A DNA stretch of 64,000 bases from Parelaphostrongylus tenuis (Eukaryota; Nematoda; Chromadorea; Rhabditida; Metastrongylidae). Below are positions 48,641 through 60,262 of this stretch, in pieces; position 1 is the first letter of the stretch, and each line of letters begins with the position of its first letter. The notes below the pieces were generated by a model. It worked only from the letters and a program-made list of their open reading frames with translations, did no database searches and was not told where the DNA came from. Both the position numbers and the translations under genes were made by a program. The stretch lies in the NCBI GenBank assembly GCA_019055375.1, contig JAHQIW010006143.1, forward strand, positions 1 through 64,000, read 5' to 3'.

Positions 48641-49394
48641 TCTATGCTTGCAATCAAGTGTTTGTAAGGCAGTCTAGTGGGCTCGTCTACACAGTCGATG
48701 ATGTAACTAATCTTGATCAATGATACAGTGTTAAAGAACATCAGTGAATGCTAATCCTGAATGCTAATGCTGAATGCATACTGAATGTTAACTTGTGAGT
48801 TTTAGAAATATAACATTAGACATAATGATAATTGAACGATTAAATAAAAAGTTATAATGGCGATAATGCTGCCATTTCTGCCACCTTGATCCATTCATTA
48901 TTTGATTTGCGTATTGACTTTGTGATTCCTCTTTAGAAAACAGGCAGTAAACGAGGCATCCCCAAATGGCTATTCGTTATAGCAAATCTAAGCTACGAGA
49001 ACTAACACAAACTTGCCACCATTATCACTAACAGACAGACTAGTGCTTCAACCTGTAATGGACGACTCGCGCCAGCTGAGGTTCACGTTTGTTTGAAGAC
49101 CTTTCTCGCTGCATAAGAGTATTCTTCAGACATATGGTAATTACTCGAAAAATCAAACCTCTGCGATTTAAATGATTTACTTACTTTAAGAAAGCGCTTT
49201 TTATTATGTTGCAGTAGCGAAAATAAAATCATGTTTCGCACTTGAATTCCTGTATTTGCTCGGTGGGGCTTCGATATGGCTATTCACCGAAGTTTTACTA
49301 GTCATTGGATAGCTCATATCTCGTGGATTTAGCAACATAGTTAATATTTTAAAAGGTTACCATGATAGGCTGTAAGAGCGAAAAAAGATCACAT
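48641..49394. other. Mostly unrecognised, repeat units at the end
   Basis: The part from about 49150 to 49390 matches the dispersed repeat family ('cattggatagctcatatctc', 'tgttgcagtagcgaaaataa'). No gene was seen. Confidence 0.4.
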
Positions 49395-50700
49395 TTCACG
49401 CCTAACATCAAACTATGATGAAGACGCAGTCAAAGCGTTTTATATGGACCTCGAAAAATTCTTCAGAGAACCATACCTTCTTCTTGACTATTGTCGAAGA
49501 TTTTAATGCAAAAATTGGACCTAGGAGAACATCCGAAGAACCTTACATTGGAACCCACAGACTCGAATGGAATGTATAGGACGAGAGGCTCTTTAATTTC
49601 ATGATGACGACCCAAACCGTAGATGGTAACTCAAAATTCAAAAGCCTCACTCTCAGCGATGGACGTGGGAGTCTCCCAATAGTGAGTACCATAATAAAAT
49701 AGATCACATTTTAGTAAAACAAAGGTTTTGCTTGACCGATGTCGCTGTTGTTCCTGAGTTCTACACGGGATCAAACCGTCGCCTCCTGCGCGCAACGCTC
49801 CGTTTTCGCGAAAAGGAGAGAAAGCCGCTAAATTTAACAACGAAGTCCCAGAACTGCCATAAACTGGGATTTATTTGAATTATTAATCGGCTCTTGGAAA
49901 GATACCGCTACAGACGACAACGACGGAGAATACGACCGGCTAGTTGAATATCTTCACGTTAGCGCTATGAAAGTCGAGAGTCTTAAGGTCAAGAAAAGAC
50001 ACTTGTTTGTGCAGGCACTCGAGCTGATACGTCAACGTGGAATCTCACGAGGTGCAGGCAACCGAAACCTTACGTCCGAACTTGCGAAACGCTGCAGAGA
50101 AGCGACAAATAAGACCTTAAAGAGAGAAGAACAGCAGTTATGGCAGAACCTGCGAAAGCTGAGAAGAGCATTTGCAAGGCCGAGCGAAGCTTCGCCAATT
50201 ATAAGACTAAGATGACTGCACCTCCATGCCCGGACGGGACATTTACAGATTCCAGAAGGGCAACGGAGAAACTCATTCATCAGTACTACTCGGATGTCCT
50301 CGCTAGCCATGCCCTCTTACCGTCATATACTTGAAAGAGACGTATCTGTAGTTTCACCGGTCTTCTCTTCCGAAATCCGGCATGCGATGTCGGAGGTGAA
50401 CAGAACAACACCCGGCTTAGACAGGGTTAGACCACAACACCTTAAGAACCTTACCGCCAGTTCTCATCGACACCCTGGCTCGACTCTTCACTCGCTACCT
50501 GTCAGAATGCAAGGCCCCTATTCAATGGAAAACCAGCAAGACCGTATTGTTGTTCAAAAAGGGAGACCTTCACGAAATAGGCAATTATCGATCACTCTGC
50601 TTACTGGCCATTGTCTATAAACTTTTCACTCGAGCCATCCTAAACAGGATTGACTTTGCAAAGCATCTTCATCCTCGTTTCTGTGCACAAATTCTTTAAT
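49395..50700 (+). mobile_element. RTE-type retrotransposon, endonuclease to early RT (broken)
   Basis: The conceptual product runs through several frames. It shows endonuclease C-terminal motifs (RWTWESPNS, KIDHILVKQRFCLTDVAVVP, FYTGSNRRLLRATLRF, where SDHR-like becomes SNRR), then the linker MKVESLKVKKRHL, ELIRQRGISRGAGNRNLTSE, CKAERSFANYKTKMTAPPCP, then early reverse transcriptase VFSSEIRHAMSEV, TPGLDRVRPQHLKNL, DTLARLFTRYLSECKAP, KTVLLFKKGDL, YKLFTRAILNRID. It ends abruptly near 50700 before the catalytic YADD. Frameshifts occur near 50210, 50320 and 50460. It complements the C-terminal fragments elsewhere but is a separate insertion. Confidence 0.85.
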
Positions 50701-52126
50701 TCATTCTAAGCAAGTTATACTCAAGGTGGATCTCCATTTTCTCGCCTACCTTAATTGGTACTAGTATTCTTACTATTAGGGAGATTTATGGGAGAGACGG
50801 TTGAGTGGTTAGTGGGTGCACCTGATTACGAAGTTGTCAGGAAACAGACGTTGGTGCCACCCCGTCAACTACCTTCTCTTGCAATTATTCAGAAAAGCCT
50901 TAGTCAGACTACAATCAAGATCGAAAAGATATTCGACTTGACCAACCTGCGACATTCAAAGTGGCGAAGTCCTCATGCAGCACTCGCATCACTTACACAT
51001 CTTATAACACTTCGCTTAGTGCAAATGAGTGACTATATGATCCTAATACACAGTGTTTCCTCAACTAATCGGAAAAGCCTCAATTTTCACGGATCATTCA
51101 ATAAACCGTTTATCATGTCGCAGGGAAAATACTCGCGTGCTTGTAAAAAAAGTGAAAATTTGTGCATGGTTCCCAAGCAAGAACAATAATAACTATGCCC
51201 AGTGATGTAGAGTGATGTGCAAAATTGGCATTAGAATATTGAAATCAGCGTCCAGCAGCATATTTGCTTGTTGTGCCTTCCCTTCAACTTCGTGGATTTC
51301 ATCGAGCGCAGCTTGCTGTGAAAGGCCCTTCCTTCAATAATAGCGCAATAAAACACGAACTTAGATTGTGTCATTGGACATGGCGTAGTCTTGTGACATA
51401 GTGAAAATAAGAGCAAATAATATCTAAAGCTTCAGTGAGAAAATCTCACATAAGAAAGTGTAATCTTTTCATGATATGCATTATGCTTATTGAGCGCCTT
51501 AGAATCTTCTTTCTGACCAAGTATTGACCTCAGGTTGGTCAACTCTGTTTCCTATCTGCAACTAGCCAAACTTTTGTCCTACTAAATTATAAGGGGACAA
51601 TTGTAGTACCACTGAGTTCTACCTGATTTGTCATTTTTACAGTTGTTCAAGTTTCTGATAAGAGTTGGTGATTTTCTAACAGGTGAAGTATGTTTTGAAA
51701 TTCTTTGTAGCAAACGTCAGTGGTCAAATAAATTTTTATGTAACACCTCGTGTTAGACTTAAGGAAGAAAATTAGGAATTCTCTATAGCCTTGCATTACA
51801 CACATGGTTTTCGGTTCGATTTCGCTCTTGGACTCACCAAGCCGTCCATTTCACCGTGGTCAGCAGATCATTGAAGTTACAGATGATTTGCATCTAAGTG
51901 TGAATTCTGATACATGTAAATCTTTTTGAGTGCTACTCAGCATTCATAGCTGATGTCAGATTGCATTTATTTGGGATTACGTAATGACATATTTTTTATT
52001 GAATTATTTTCAAAGCTGTTCTCTAATCCTTTTCAGAAGCTGTGGAGTGTTCTTCTCCAATACTTCTTGTGGACGCTGCAAAGTGAAGAAAAACAGTAGT
52101 TTCAGTGATTTTCAACGTAGCAGTGA
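50701..52126. other. No gene recognised
   Basis: The 144-codon frame at 50755-51189 begins over a sequence with a SINE-like start ('gagacggttgagtggttagt') and shows no protein motif. Nothing else was identified. Confidence 0.4.
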
Positions 52127-52206
52127 ATGATCGCTCTACTCATTTTCTTGGTGTTAGCAAGTAACGTGGTAGATGGCCAAAGAATTGGAGGATCAGCTGG
52201 TAACAG
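52127..52206 (+). CDS. Possible signal-peptide first exon
   Basis: The ATG at 52127 opens MIALLIFLVLASNVVDGQ, a typical signal peptide with a plausible cleavage after VVDG. RIGGSAGN follows, then AACAG and a GTGTAA splice donor. No further exon of a known secreted family was recognised downstream, so this may be an orphan or a chance frame. Confidence 0.35.
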
Positions 52207-54414
52207 GTGTAACCTTAACATATCCGTATTATTTTTGTTCTATGGGTAATTATTTCAGAAACTTGTTATGGATTGTTTGTTTTCTTTTGTCTTATAGCTA
52301 TGGCATACACTACGAAGAACTGCATTGCTTGGCTTTGAGCTTAACAGGCAGCAAAGTGATTTTCTAAGTTACCTTTATTAGGATCTTCTTTCTTTCATTT
52401 GGGAAAGGCAACACCATTCCAAAAAATTTTCGCCACATAAAACGCGGATTAGTCTTTTTGTGAACCAAGCATTATTTACATGATAAGAGTGTCGTGAAAT
52501 TTGTGATACTGGTAGAGATTGTCACTTATTTTTTAGACATCGCGTTCAAAAACCTAGTCAGGCAAGGAAACTTGATTTGCCGAAAGTTGCACCAATGGCA
52601 AGAATCATCAGGCTGTCGTCTAGTTTGAGACGAAAAGAACAAAAGAGTGGTAGCCCTGCTGGTGTCGATGACTCTTTGCTTAGAGATGCGGTAGGTGAGA
52701 ATCTTGTTAGATTTGAATACGGAAGTATTGTGATGCGGTGTCCGAAGTTATGATAATTTACGAAAGTGCATACATGGGAAAAACCACAATGGCAGCTGCA
52801 GAAATTGTCAGGAAAGTTTCTTCAATTGTTAGGGAAACTAATGAAACCTTACTCTTTCACTGCACATCTTCTCTTGACGCCAGGATAAAACAGTCCAATA
52901 ACTCGCTTGATATTTATTATGCTTGTTATTCACTTGTTTATCGGAAAACTTAGTCCACTTTCCATGCTTCAATCATTAGCTTTTGTCTAAAGAGAATTTT
53001 AGGTCTGATCAAAACTTTAAGAAATTGGGAAAATTACTTTCATTTGTGAAATAGCAACCATTCACCAAATTTTATTGCGTTAAGGATTTTTTGATAGTTC
53101 ACACGATTGTAAAACCAAGAAGTAAATGATATAAAAGGCGAAAAGTTGGAAGCATTCAATCAAACTAATAATAATAATAATAATAATAAACATGGCTACA
53201 AGTCGCTATGCTGGAGATTATCGAATTTTTGAGCCAGGAATAAAAATCAAATATATTTTCAATATGCTTTAATAGAGTCCACTGAGCAAATAAAAAAGTC
53301 AAAATTGTCAAAATATTTTCGACCGTAGGAAACACTTAGTCAGGTTCAGCTTGTGGTCGTTTTACAATTTTCCCTATAGTTGTTGTATCATAATTCAAGA
53401 GAATAACCGTTGAATGAGAGGGTGCTGATGATTCGTTCAAGATGTACTGTGACTTCGACTCCATTGTGGAGGTGATAAAACGAATAGTTGTACCCAGAAA
53501 CAACTTTTGCAATCTACCGATTCTCTGAGCAGTGTTTTATCCTCCTAACGACGTCTATTACCAAGTGGCCATCCTTAAAATGGTGGAACGTTTGGCTCAC
53601 CCAGGAGCGGGACATAACCAGCGATCTCTGTGTATTGCAAGACATAAGTAAATAATGAGATACATATGCATCCCAGCTAACAATGTTACATAGATCAAAG
53701 CTGATTGGTAATGCGTTAATTCTTAATGATTGAAAATCATATACACATTACTTGTGTGATTGTGAGATTGTTAACCTTTTAGTTTACATAGTAGCATATC
53801 AACTTGAGTTACTAAATTTATCGTGATCTAATGCATCATATTTTCGAGGGAATAACTTTTAAAACCTCGGGACAGGCGAATATTATTGGGTCGCTGTAGC
53901 AATCCAAGAGAGTGAATGTAGAAAGGGTCTTCAAAGCCGTGTGTTCAATATAATGTCAAGTAATGCCGTGTGTACAATATAATGTGCTTTGAACCATACG
54001 AAAAGCGATCCATTAAGTGAGTGCCTCTGGGTAGGTGGTCATGACGTTCTTTTATTCAGTGTTTATGTTTTTATAATAAAGTGAACTTCAGACATAAAAT
54101 CAGATGTAGTTGAAGCAAGAGTTCTGCACAGGGCGGTAGACGCTGAAATATGGATTTGTCGCAAAATCTGTTCTGTGGTATGAATTGATGATCACTCACC
54201 AAATGGTGTGATAAAACAATCTTTTTGCAAGGGTTCCGAAATCAATGATTTTTGCGCAATAAGACCTTCAACAATAGTTTTTCCCTGCGTCATTTCAATC
54301 CAGTTTTCGCGAAATTTGCGAGCGAAATTACTGACCATTCTTCACGGAGATTTTTCGTGATAGCAAAGCGTTTGATGCCGTGAAGAGGAGATTATTTTCT
54401 ACTATGAGGCAATG
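52207..54414. other. No gene recognised
   Basis: A SINE family A tail-like piece is visible at about 52645-52690 ('ggtgtcgatgactctttgct', 'gagatgcgg'). The frame at 52738-52953 has no recognised motif. Confidence 0.4.
53166..53189. repeat. (AAT)n microsatellite
   Basis: Eight AAT/ATA units in a row. Confidence 0.95.
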
Positions 54415-54949
54415 TGACGAGCGCCAGTAACAATCCCGATGATCGTCGAGTGACTCGAGCGGGTACCAGCAACTCTTCCATTTTTCCCTTTCGCGTGCAA
54501 GAGTTGCCCAGTGGGTTCTCCTCGCTCTAGGGATTTGCTCGCTTTCGTGAAGAAATCGGACCAACGGGTCAGTGGTCTTCCTTTAGAGAGCTTGACGTCC
54601 CGAGGAATCCAGTCGGTAACGGCTCTCGTCCATCGGTTGTCGTTGAAGCGCATCACGTGTCCGGCCCACCTTATTTTCGATATCCTGGCGTGGAGAACGG
54701 CGTCTCTGATTTTCGATCGTTGAAGTAGGTCGGAACTTCGGATCCTCTCTCTTATTTGCAAGATACGGGATACTCCTAGCAATGGCCTTTCGACTGCGCG
54801 TTCGATAACGCCAAGTGATCTTTCATCCTGCTTAAGTAGCGACCTGCCGCATACGTTAGGGCAGGGATAATTGTTGAGTCGAAAAGGTGGGCACGGATTC
54901 AGATGTTCTTTGTCCTCTTCACAACATCTTCGTGCTCTTTAACGTTCCC
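54415..54949 (-). mobile_element. RTE-type retrotransposon 3' fragment
   Basis: The minus-strand frame 54782-54402 reads MLGVSRILQIRERIRSSDLL, KIRWAGHVMRFNDNRWTRAV and GRPLTRWSDFFTKA, then shifts frame to RARRTHWATLA and WYPLESLDDHRD. Further 5', KQDERSL and LTYA-like pieces are read with breaks up to about 54945. It is closely related to the copy at 35500-36285. Its 5' end abuts the inverted-repeat arm that starts at 54950. Confidence 0.85.
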
Positions 54950-55766
54950 AGTAAAAATTCTTATTTGATCTTCAATCATCCAAGAAAATACGGAATCTCG
55001 TTGCAGCAAATACCAAGCCCTTTACCGTCACAGGGTTTTCTCTGTGTGTTGCGATGGTTTACACAAGAAGCCCAGGAAAATCTGCATGGACCCTGGTATT
55101 GCGAGTGGAAGAGAAGGAGCTCGTGCTGTTATGCAACGCCTTGCAATGTAAACTTAGGTTGACAGCTCTCAGATTCCACGTGTTTTCCTCCTCACCACAA
55201 ATTCTGGAAAATGGGAAGCGAGTTCCGATTTTACTGGGAGCCATCACTTCCTAGTGCTAACCTGACTTTCATAACATCACTTTTAGACTTTAGACTGTAG
55301 ACTTCATTGATCTGTCTCCACAGTGTTCTTTTGTCAACTGTGCGGATCCCAGCACTTCTAGCATTCAGCTTGTTTATTTGTCCTCTTCTTGATCATCGCG
55401 GAATACTGGTGGAGATAGTCTCGTTGCAATCTTGAGGATAGCCTGGTTGTGGCGTTCCATAAAACGCTGCACTGCTCCACGCGCTCTGCAACGAGCATCA
55501 CATTATTTGTTTGAAATCGTATTCACATGAACTCTTCAAACTTGTGAAAAAATTTACCCAAGTCTTCGACATTCGCTGAAGGCAAGCTCGTAGTGCACTT
55601 CTCCCTGATTTGTAATCACGGCGATTTTGGGTCAACGTATTGTTAACGTCACCTACGAACTATTGCAATGTTAGGCTTCTGCGCTCAGCATGGCTCAAAA
55701 GGGTGAGTCACCAGTAATAGAAGTCTATTTAAAAACTTAAGGAAAATTATAAGAGACATTTTTAGG
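54950..55766 (+). repeat. Left arm of an 817-bp inverted duplication
   Basis: This arm is the reverse complement of 56920-57736 with few differences (at least about 90 percent identity by eye). It carries part of the secreted-protein gene in plus orientation: exon 2 (KPFTVTGFSLCVAMVY), a family B SINE, and exon 3 (VFDIR, then TYEL ... and GTGAGT). Both arms share the same exon 2 frameshift, so the duplication happened after the gene was damaged. The right arm is in its natural gene context, so this left arm is the derived copy. Confidence 0.85.
55288..55512 (-). mobile_element. SINE-like repeat, family B (in left arm)
   Basis: It reads on the minus strand with the family order, from 'gatgctcgttgcagagcgcg' to 'cacagttgacaaaagaacac' and 'agacagatcaatgaagt'. 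It is the duplicated partner of 57180-57400. Confidence 0.75.
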
Positions 55767-55959
55767 ACCCTAGTTGCCGTCGCTCTACATCACTGGATAT
55801 ATCTATGACATCGTAGAAAGCGTTCAAATAAAAAGAATTCGATTTGATCATCTTATGTAGCGTCGCTGCGTTCAGTGTCGTTACCGAGTACCTGGGCCAA
55901 AACTTTGGCGGTTGTTGCTGAGAAATAGATGCGTTGCAGCGTAGAAAGAGTGATAGCAG

Positions 55960-56040
55960 AACGTCAGAAGTACAACGGGTTAGAGCATGCGCCCTCGGAT
56001 AGAGTGAAATGTGGGATAGTGTCCTGCCTGTCGCAAAAGC
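55960..56040 (+). repeat. tRNA-like SINE head fragment
   Basis: 'acgggttagagcatgcgccc', 'tcggatagagtgaaatgtgg' and 'gatagtgtcctgcc' match the head at 2651-2713 in order. The B-box is mutated (GGATAGTGTCC). It lies in the spacer of the inverted duplication. Confidence 0.5.
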
Positions 56041-56919
56041 TTACTCATCGTTGGATATAACCGAATAACAGTTATTTTTGAGAATTTTTACTTGAAAATC
56101 TTTAGTTAAGTTTTGAAGCGATTACTGACTCGATTTTCAAACCTCGGACATTATGTGCGATTTACTGTTTGCTCTGACTAATCAACACTCAGACGATTTG
56201 TCAATTTATTGGAGAAGTGATGCTAGACTAATATTGCTTCAATGGGAATATTTGTCTCAAATACATCACAAGTCAATTTCAGTTTCCGTTGGCAGTGGCC
56301 GATAATGAGAAGAAGCCTAATTCAAATGGGTTCGATGCCAACATTCGAACCGTTCTGTTCAATGCGCTTTGCCACAACGATCTCGGCCATTCGCCATGAT
56401 GATGTTTCTGGCTACACAGGCTTTTTCCTTAAAATTCAAATTTGCATGAACATAAAGCTGTTCTAATCATGAGAGTGCTTGAAATTGACGTGTAAATAGA
56501 GGGTGATGTTATCATTACTTCCCCATTGTATCCGAACACATCAGCATTGCATCCATTATGTAAGTGCAAATGTTCGTGACAGTGTTGCCGGCAATGATGC
56601 AGCACTGTGAAATCTTACATGCCGCCATCTTCTCAACTACAAAAAATACGCAGTTGCATGAACCTTTCTATCATAACAACATACTGAAAGAACTAAGAAA
56701 AGTTCTGTGCACAAGTTTTCTTTTATTCTACAATTGAATACTCACCTGACAAATTAGGGCTGTATCATTCCCAAGGACAAATTTATAAAAACTTGTCTTA
56801 AACGATAAATTTGATTCTATAAGCTTAAACTATGGTGTCGTTGTGAGAGATTTCCTAGTATTCTGAGCACTTTCTGGTTATTTTGTTTGGCTTTTTTGGA
56901 GAGTAATGAAAACAACTCG

Positions 56920-57736
56920 CCTTAAAAATGTCTGTTATGATTTTCCTTAAGTTTTTAAATAGACTTTAATTACTGGTGACTCACCCTTTTGAGCTATGCT
57001 GAGCGCAGAAGCCTAGCATTGCAATGGTTCGTAGGTGACGTTAACAATGCGTTGACCCAAAATCGCCGTGATTACAAAATCAGGGAGAAGCACTACGAGC
57101 TTGCCTTCAGCGAATGTCGAAGACCTGGGTAAATTTTTTCACAAGTTTGAAGAGTTCATGTGAATACGATTTTAAACAAATAATGTGATGCTCGTCGCGG
57201 AGCGCGTGGAGCAGTGCAGCGTTTTATGGATCGCCACAACCAGGCTATCCTCAAGATTGCAACGAGACTATCTCCACCAGTATTCCGCGATGATCAGGAA
57301 GAGGACAAATAAACAAACGGAATGCTAGAAGTGCTGGGATCCGCACAGTTGACAGAAGAGCACTGTGAAGACAGATCAATGAAGTCTACAGTCTAAAGTC
57401 TAAATGTGATGTTATGAAAGTCAGGTTAGCACTAGGAAGTGATGGCTCCCCAGTAAAATCGGAACTCGCTTCCCATTTTCCAGAATTTGTGGTGAGGAGG
57501 AAAACACGTGGAATCTGAGAGCTGTCAATTGAGTTTGCATTGCAAGACGTTGCATAACAGCACGAGCTCCTTCTCTTCCACTCGCAATACCAGGGTCCAT
57601 GCAGATTTTCCTGGGCTTCTTGTGTAAACCATCGCAACACACAGAGAAAACCCTGTGACGGTGAAGGGCTTGGTATTTGCTGCAACGAGATTCCGTATTT
57701 TCTTGGATGACTGAAGATCAAATTAGAATTTTCACT
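56920..57736 (-). repeat. Right arm of an 817-bp inverted duplication
   Basis: Partner of 54950-55766; the spacer between them is 1153 bases. The ends are sharp: similarity stops at 'ttctaatttgatc...agtg' on the outer side, and shortly after 'acatttttaagg' (complement) on the inner side. Confidence 0.85.
57180..57400 (+). mobile_element. SINE-like repeat, family B (in right arm)
   Basis: 'gatgctcgtcgcggagcgcg', 'aggctatcctcaagattgca', 'aatgctagaagtgctgggat', 'ccgcacagttgacagaagag' and 'gaagacagatcaatgaagt' follow one another. It is inserted between exons 2 and 3 of the copy 3 pseudogene. Confidence 0.75.
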
Positions 57737-57930
57737 AGGATCCCTGACTGATTACGGTAGCTTTTGAGCATTGACATAGTCTAATACATTTTTTGAATGA
57801 ATTTCAAAAGTTTACGCTGCAGATGTGAGCATTTGTAGCAATTTAATAATATTCTGTTTAGTAGATTGCCCTGCAGGCATTACTTCACATCCCAGTAATG
57901 TGGAGATTGTGGCTTCTTTGACAATTGTGA

Positions 57931-60089
57931 CTGAGAACGAGGTGCATTTAAAGCCACAGCAAAGAAAGAACTACAGTGAATGCGCCGATACGGCAGGTGT
58001 CACGGGTTAGATCTGATTTGCGTCTTTTCATTTCTGATGCTGCGAAAGTATCTTTCGACTTTGGCAAAAATAAAACACTTTCAATGGGATTAGCGCCAAC
58101 TTTACAAGTGTCGCCCATAAGAAAATTTATAAAAGAAGATGTTGATTGACGGTAGAGCAAGTTTTGGTGCGAAACGTTTTTGGAAATAAATTGTTAGAAT
58201 CAGAAATCTTGTTTACTGGGCTTCGATGCCCTCGTTAGATCCTTTCAAACCTTTTTTGAAAACGCAAAGTCTGATTGATAGCTAATAAGAACATTTACAG
58301 AATTGTACTGAAGGATACGGAAACAGGGGCACAATGAAGTAAAAAAGAATCCACAAATATGAGGAAGAAGAATGGAAATTGCGTCTGGATTGGTCGTAGG
58401 AAAAATTACTGCGTCAAGTCATCAGGTATTAGTGCAAGGCACAGGAATGCTAATTTTTCTGTAAGTGGTAGTATATTGGAACGAGAAAATGAAGTGGACG
58501 CTGTAAAAAGTGTGACTGACGTGACACTGAACTAAGGCAAACTGAGCCACCATCTTGAACGTTTGATAACTCCCATCAAGGTTAATGTTTGTGAAACGCT
58601 ACCAATCTTTGTAAACTCTCCGCGACGTTCAACATAAAGAAGTTTTTTATGACACATTTTGTATAACGAATTCTCATTCGATCCATGTATTGGGTAAAAA
58701 ACTTCTCCAGTAGTTCCCCCTAATTCATTGAGGGCGTTGAAACAAATAATATTAAAAGCTCAAAACGCTGTTTTCTTTTGATAGATGATTAGTTTGACAT
58801 ACTCGGTACCGTATATTTCTCTGGGAATACGAAATTGAACAAAGTGGTAGACGTTCATTGATTTCCCATTCCTCTGTGGTATGTTCTTCTAATGACAGGA
58901 GCGAGTCACTATGGTGATACGATTTCAACTGATTTAGCGAAAAACTATTTTGTTCAGGACTGCTAACCCAAAACCTGGATTTTGATGTATTTCAAGAGCA
59001 TTCGAAACATTGCTTGAAAGCAAATACCTATGCCTTCTATACCAAGACAACACAATTTAGAACATCCGCTAACCTTATTTTGGTGTCATAACCGATTATG
59101 CGCTCATTGATACCAACGACCATTCCTTAGTCCTCAAACAGTTGTCGATCATAGTAGAACAGATCAATTGTCGGCTCGCAAAATTACTATTCGGAGAGCG
59201 ATGGCTAGGGCTTATTATTTGCAAAAAAACTTCCATTTAGGTTCTGCAGGTGCAGAGTTCTAGTGAAACGTTTTCACGTCTTATGAGTGCTGACAAAACA
59301 CTTGTGGTCGAAGAAAGAGAAAGTTTTTTTCAATTCGTTTGTTAGCGAAAATGGTCCAAATTCGGAACGCAAGAAATGTGTTTCATCTGTTTCGCGAATG
59401 ACAAATCGAAAGCACCGTCAGTGTTATAAATTCATCGGCCCTGTCGCAAACTTCTCTAAGAACTCCGAATGGAAGTAAATGTGCAGTTCTTTGTTATAAC
59501 AGTTTCGTGCTGCTTTAGCTGATTTCTTCAGAGAGCATTAGTTTCGCTACACCGTTTTCTTGCACCTCGACCACAGTGCTAATCATACTAGATGTGAGCA
59601 AACTTGCTTCACAACGTTATTATATGTGGATTGGAGTTGATAGGCGTCACGTCACTTCAATGTCGCCAAAATCTATGATGAAGTGAGAGCAGCGCTACAA
59701 ATATCTTCGTCGTGCCGTGTTTCATCCTAGTTGATACGCTCAATATAATGAATGTTAAAAGTAACATCGCAGAAAGAACAATACTGTAGTTACTTGGCTG
59801 AAATTGTCGGGCTTTGATGAAAGCGAAGCCTCCGAATCGTTACCCGTGAAGGTAAATTTCTATAAAAACCACATGTTAGCTCGATTCTGAAAAAACCCTA
59901 GGTCATACTGTGGTTCTAGTAACAGCAGCATTTGAGCGTTGGTTAGTATAAGTAAACAACACGGCGAAGATAAGCAGGTGCCGTTTTGTGATTTTAATTG
60001 TTTAGACGGACACAGTAGTGTTAGTACAAGACAGATCGCTCATTTTCTAAGATTTTCAGTTAGGAGAACTCACCTGTGAGGTAACAGAA
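57931..60089. repeat. Duplicated upstream segment (pairs with 21258-24160)
   Basis: Collinear with the flank of copy 2, as described there. No coding sequence was recognised. The length ratio of the two copies reflects separate insertions. Confidence 0.6.
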
Positions 60090-60262
60090 TTACTATAGTA
60101 ACGAAGATCTCGTTGTATGATTATCCTCGAAATTGGAAGGAAACTCGCTCAGTCAGTATTCTACGAAGTTTAAGAAGAAGGTGAATAAACGAATCAAATG
60201 CTTGAAGTACTGGGGTCCGTATAGGGAAAAACACCGTGAAGACGGATCAAAAAAGTGCTAAT
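60090..60262 (+). mobile_element. SINE-like repeat, family B
   Basis: 'attatcctcgaaattggaag', 'ctcgctcagtcagtattcta', 'aatgcttgaagtactggggt', 'ccgtataggg' and 'gaagacggatcaaaaa' are present. The head is missing. Confidence 0.65.

Larger units (their letters stand above)
56279..57930 (-). pseudogene. Secreted nematode-type protein, copy 3 (broken)
   Basis: Remnants on the minus strand: a signal-exon end at about 57925-57855 (ATISTLLGCEVMPAGQ); exon 2 about 57690-57510 (KPFTVTGFSLCVAMVY, then a frameshift, then PGIASGREGARAVMQRLAMQ, with no splice donor left); exon 3 about 57128-56985 (VFDIR, TILGQRIVNVTYELL with frame breaks, donor GTGAGT kept); a cysteine exon about 56630-56500 (QCCIIAGNTVTNICTY then a frame break); and a C-terminal exon about 56419-56279 (IIMAN, a one-base loss, then LWQSALNRTVRMLASNPF) ending TGA. 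It is a clear pseudogene of the same family as 19784-21257. A family B SINE lies between exons 2 and 3. Confidence 0.75.

Noticed and set aside
50755..51189. 144-codon open frame as a gene
   Set aside because: No motif, biased composition, and its start overlaps SINE-like sequence just after the RTE break.
57421..57721. Open frames of 111 and 73 codons as separate genes
   Set aside because: They are frame-shifted parts of the copy 3 pseudogene exon and are mirrored in the other inverted-repeat arm.
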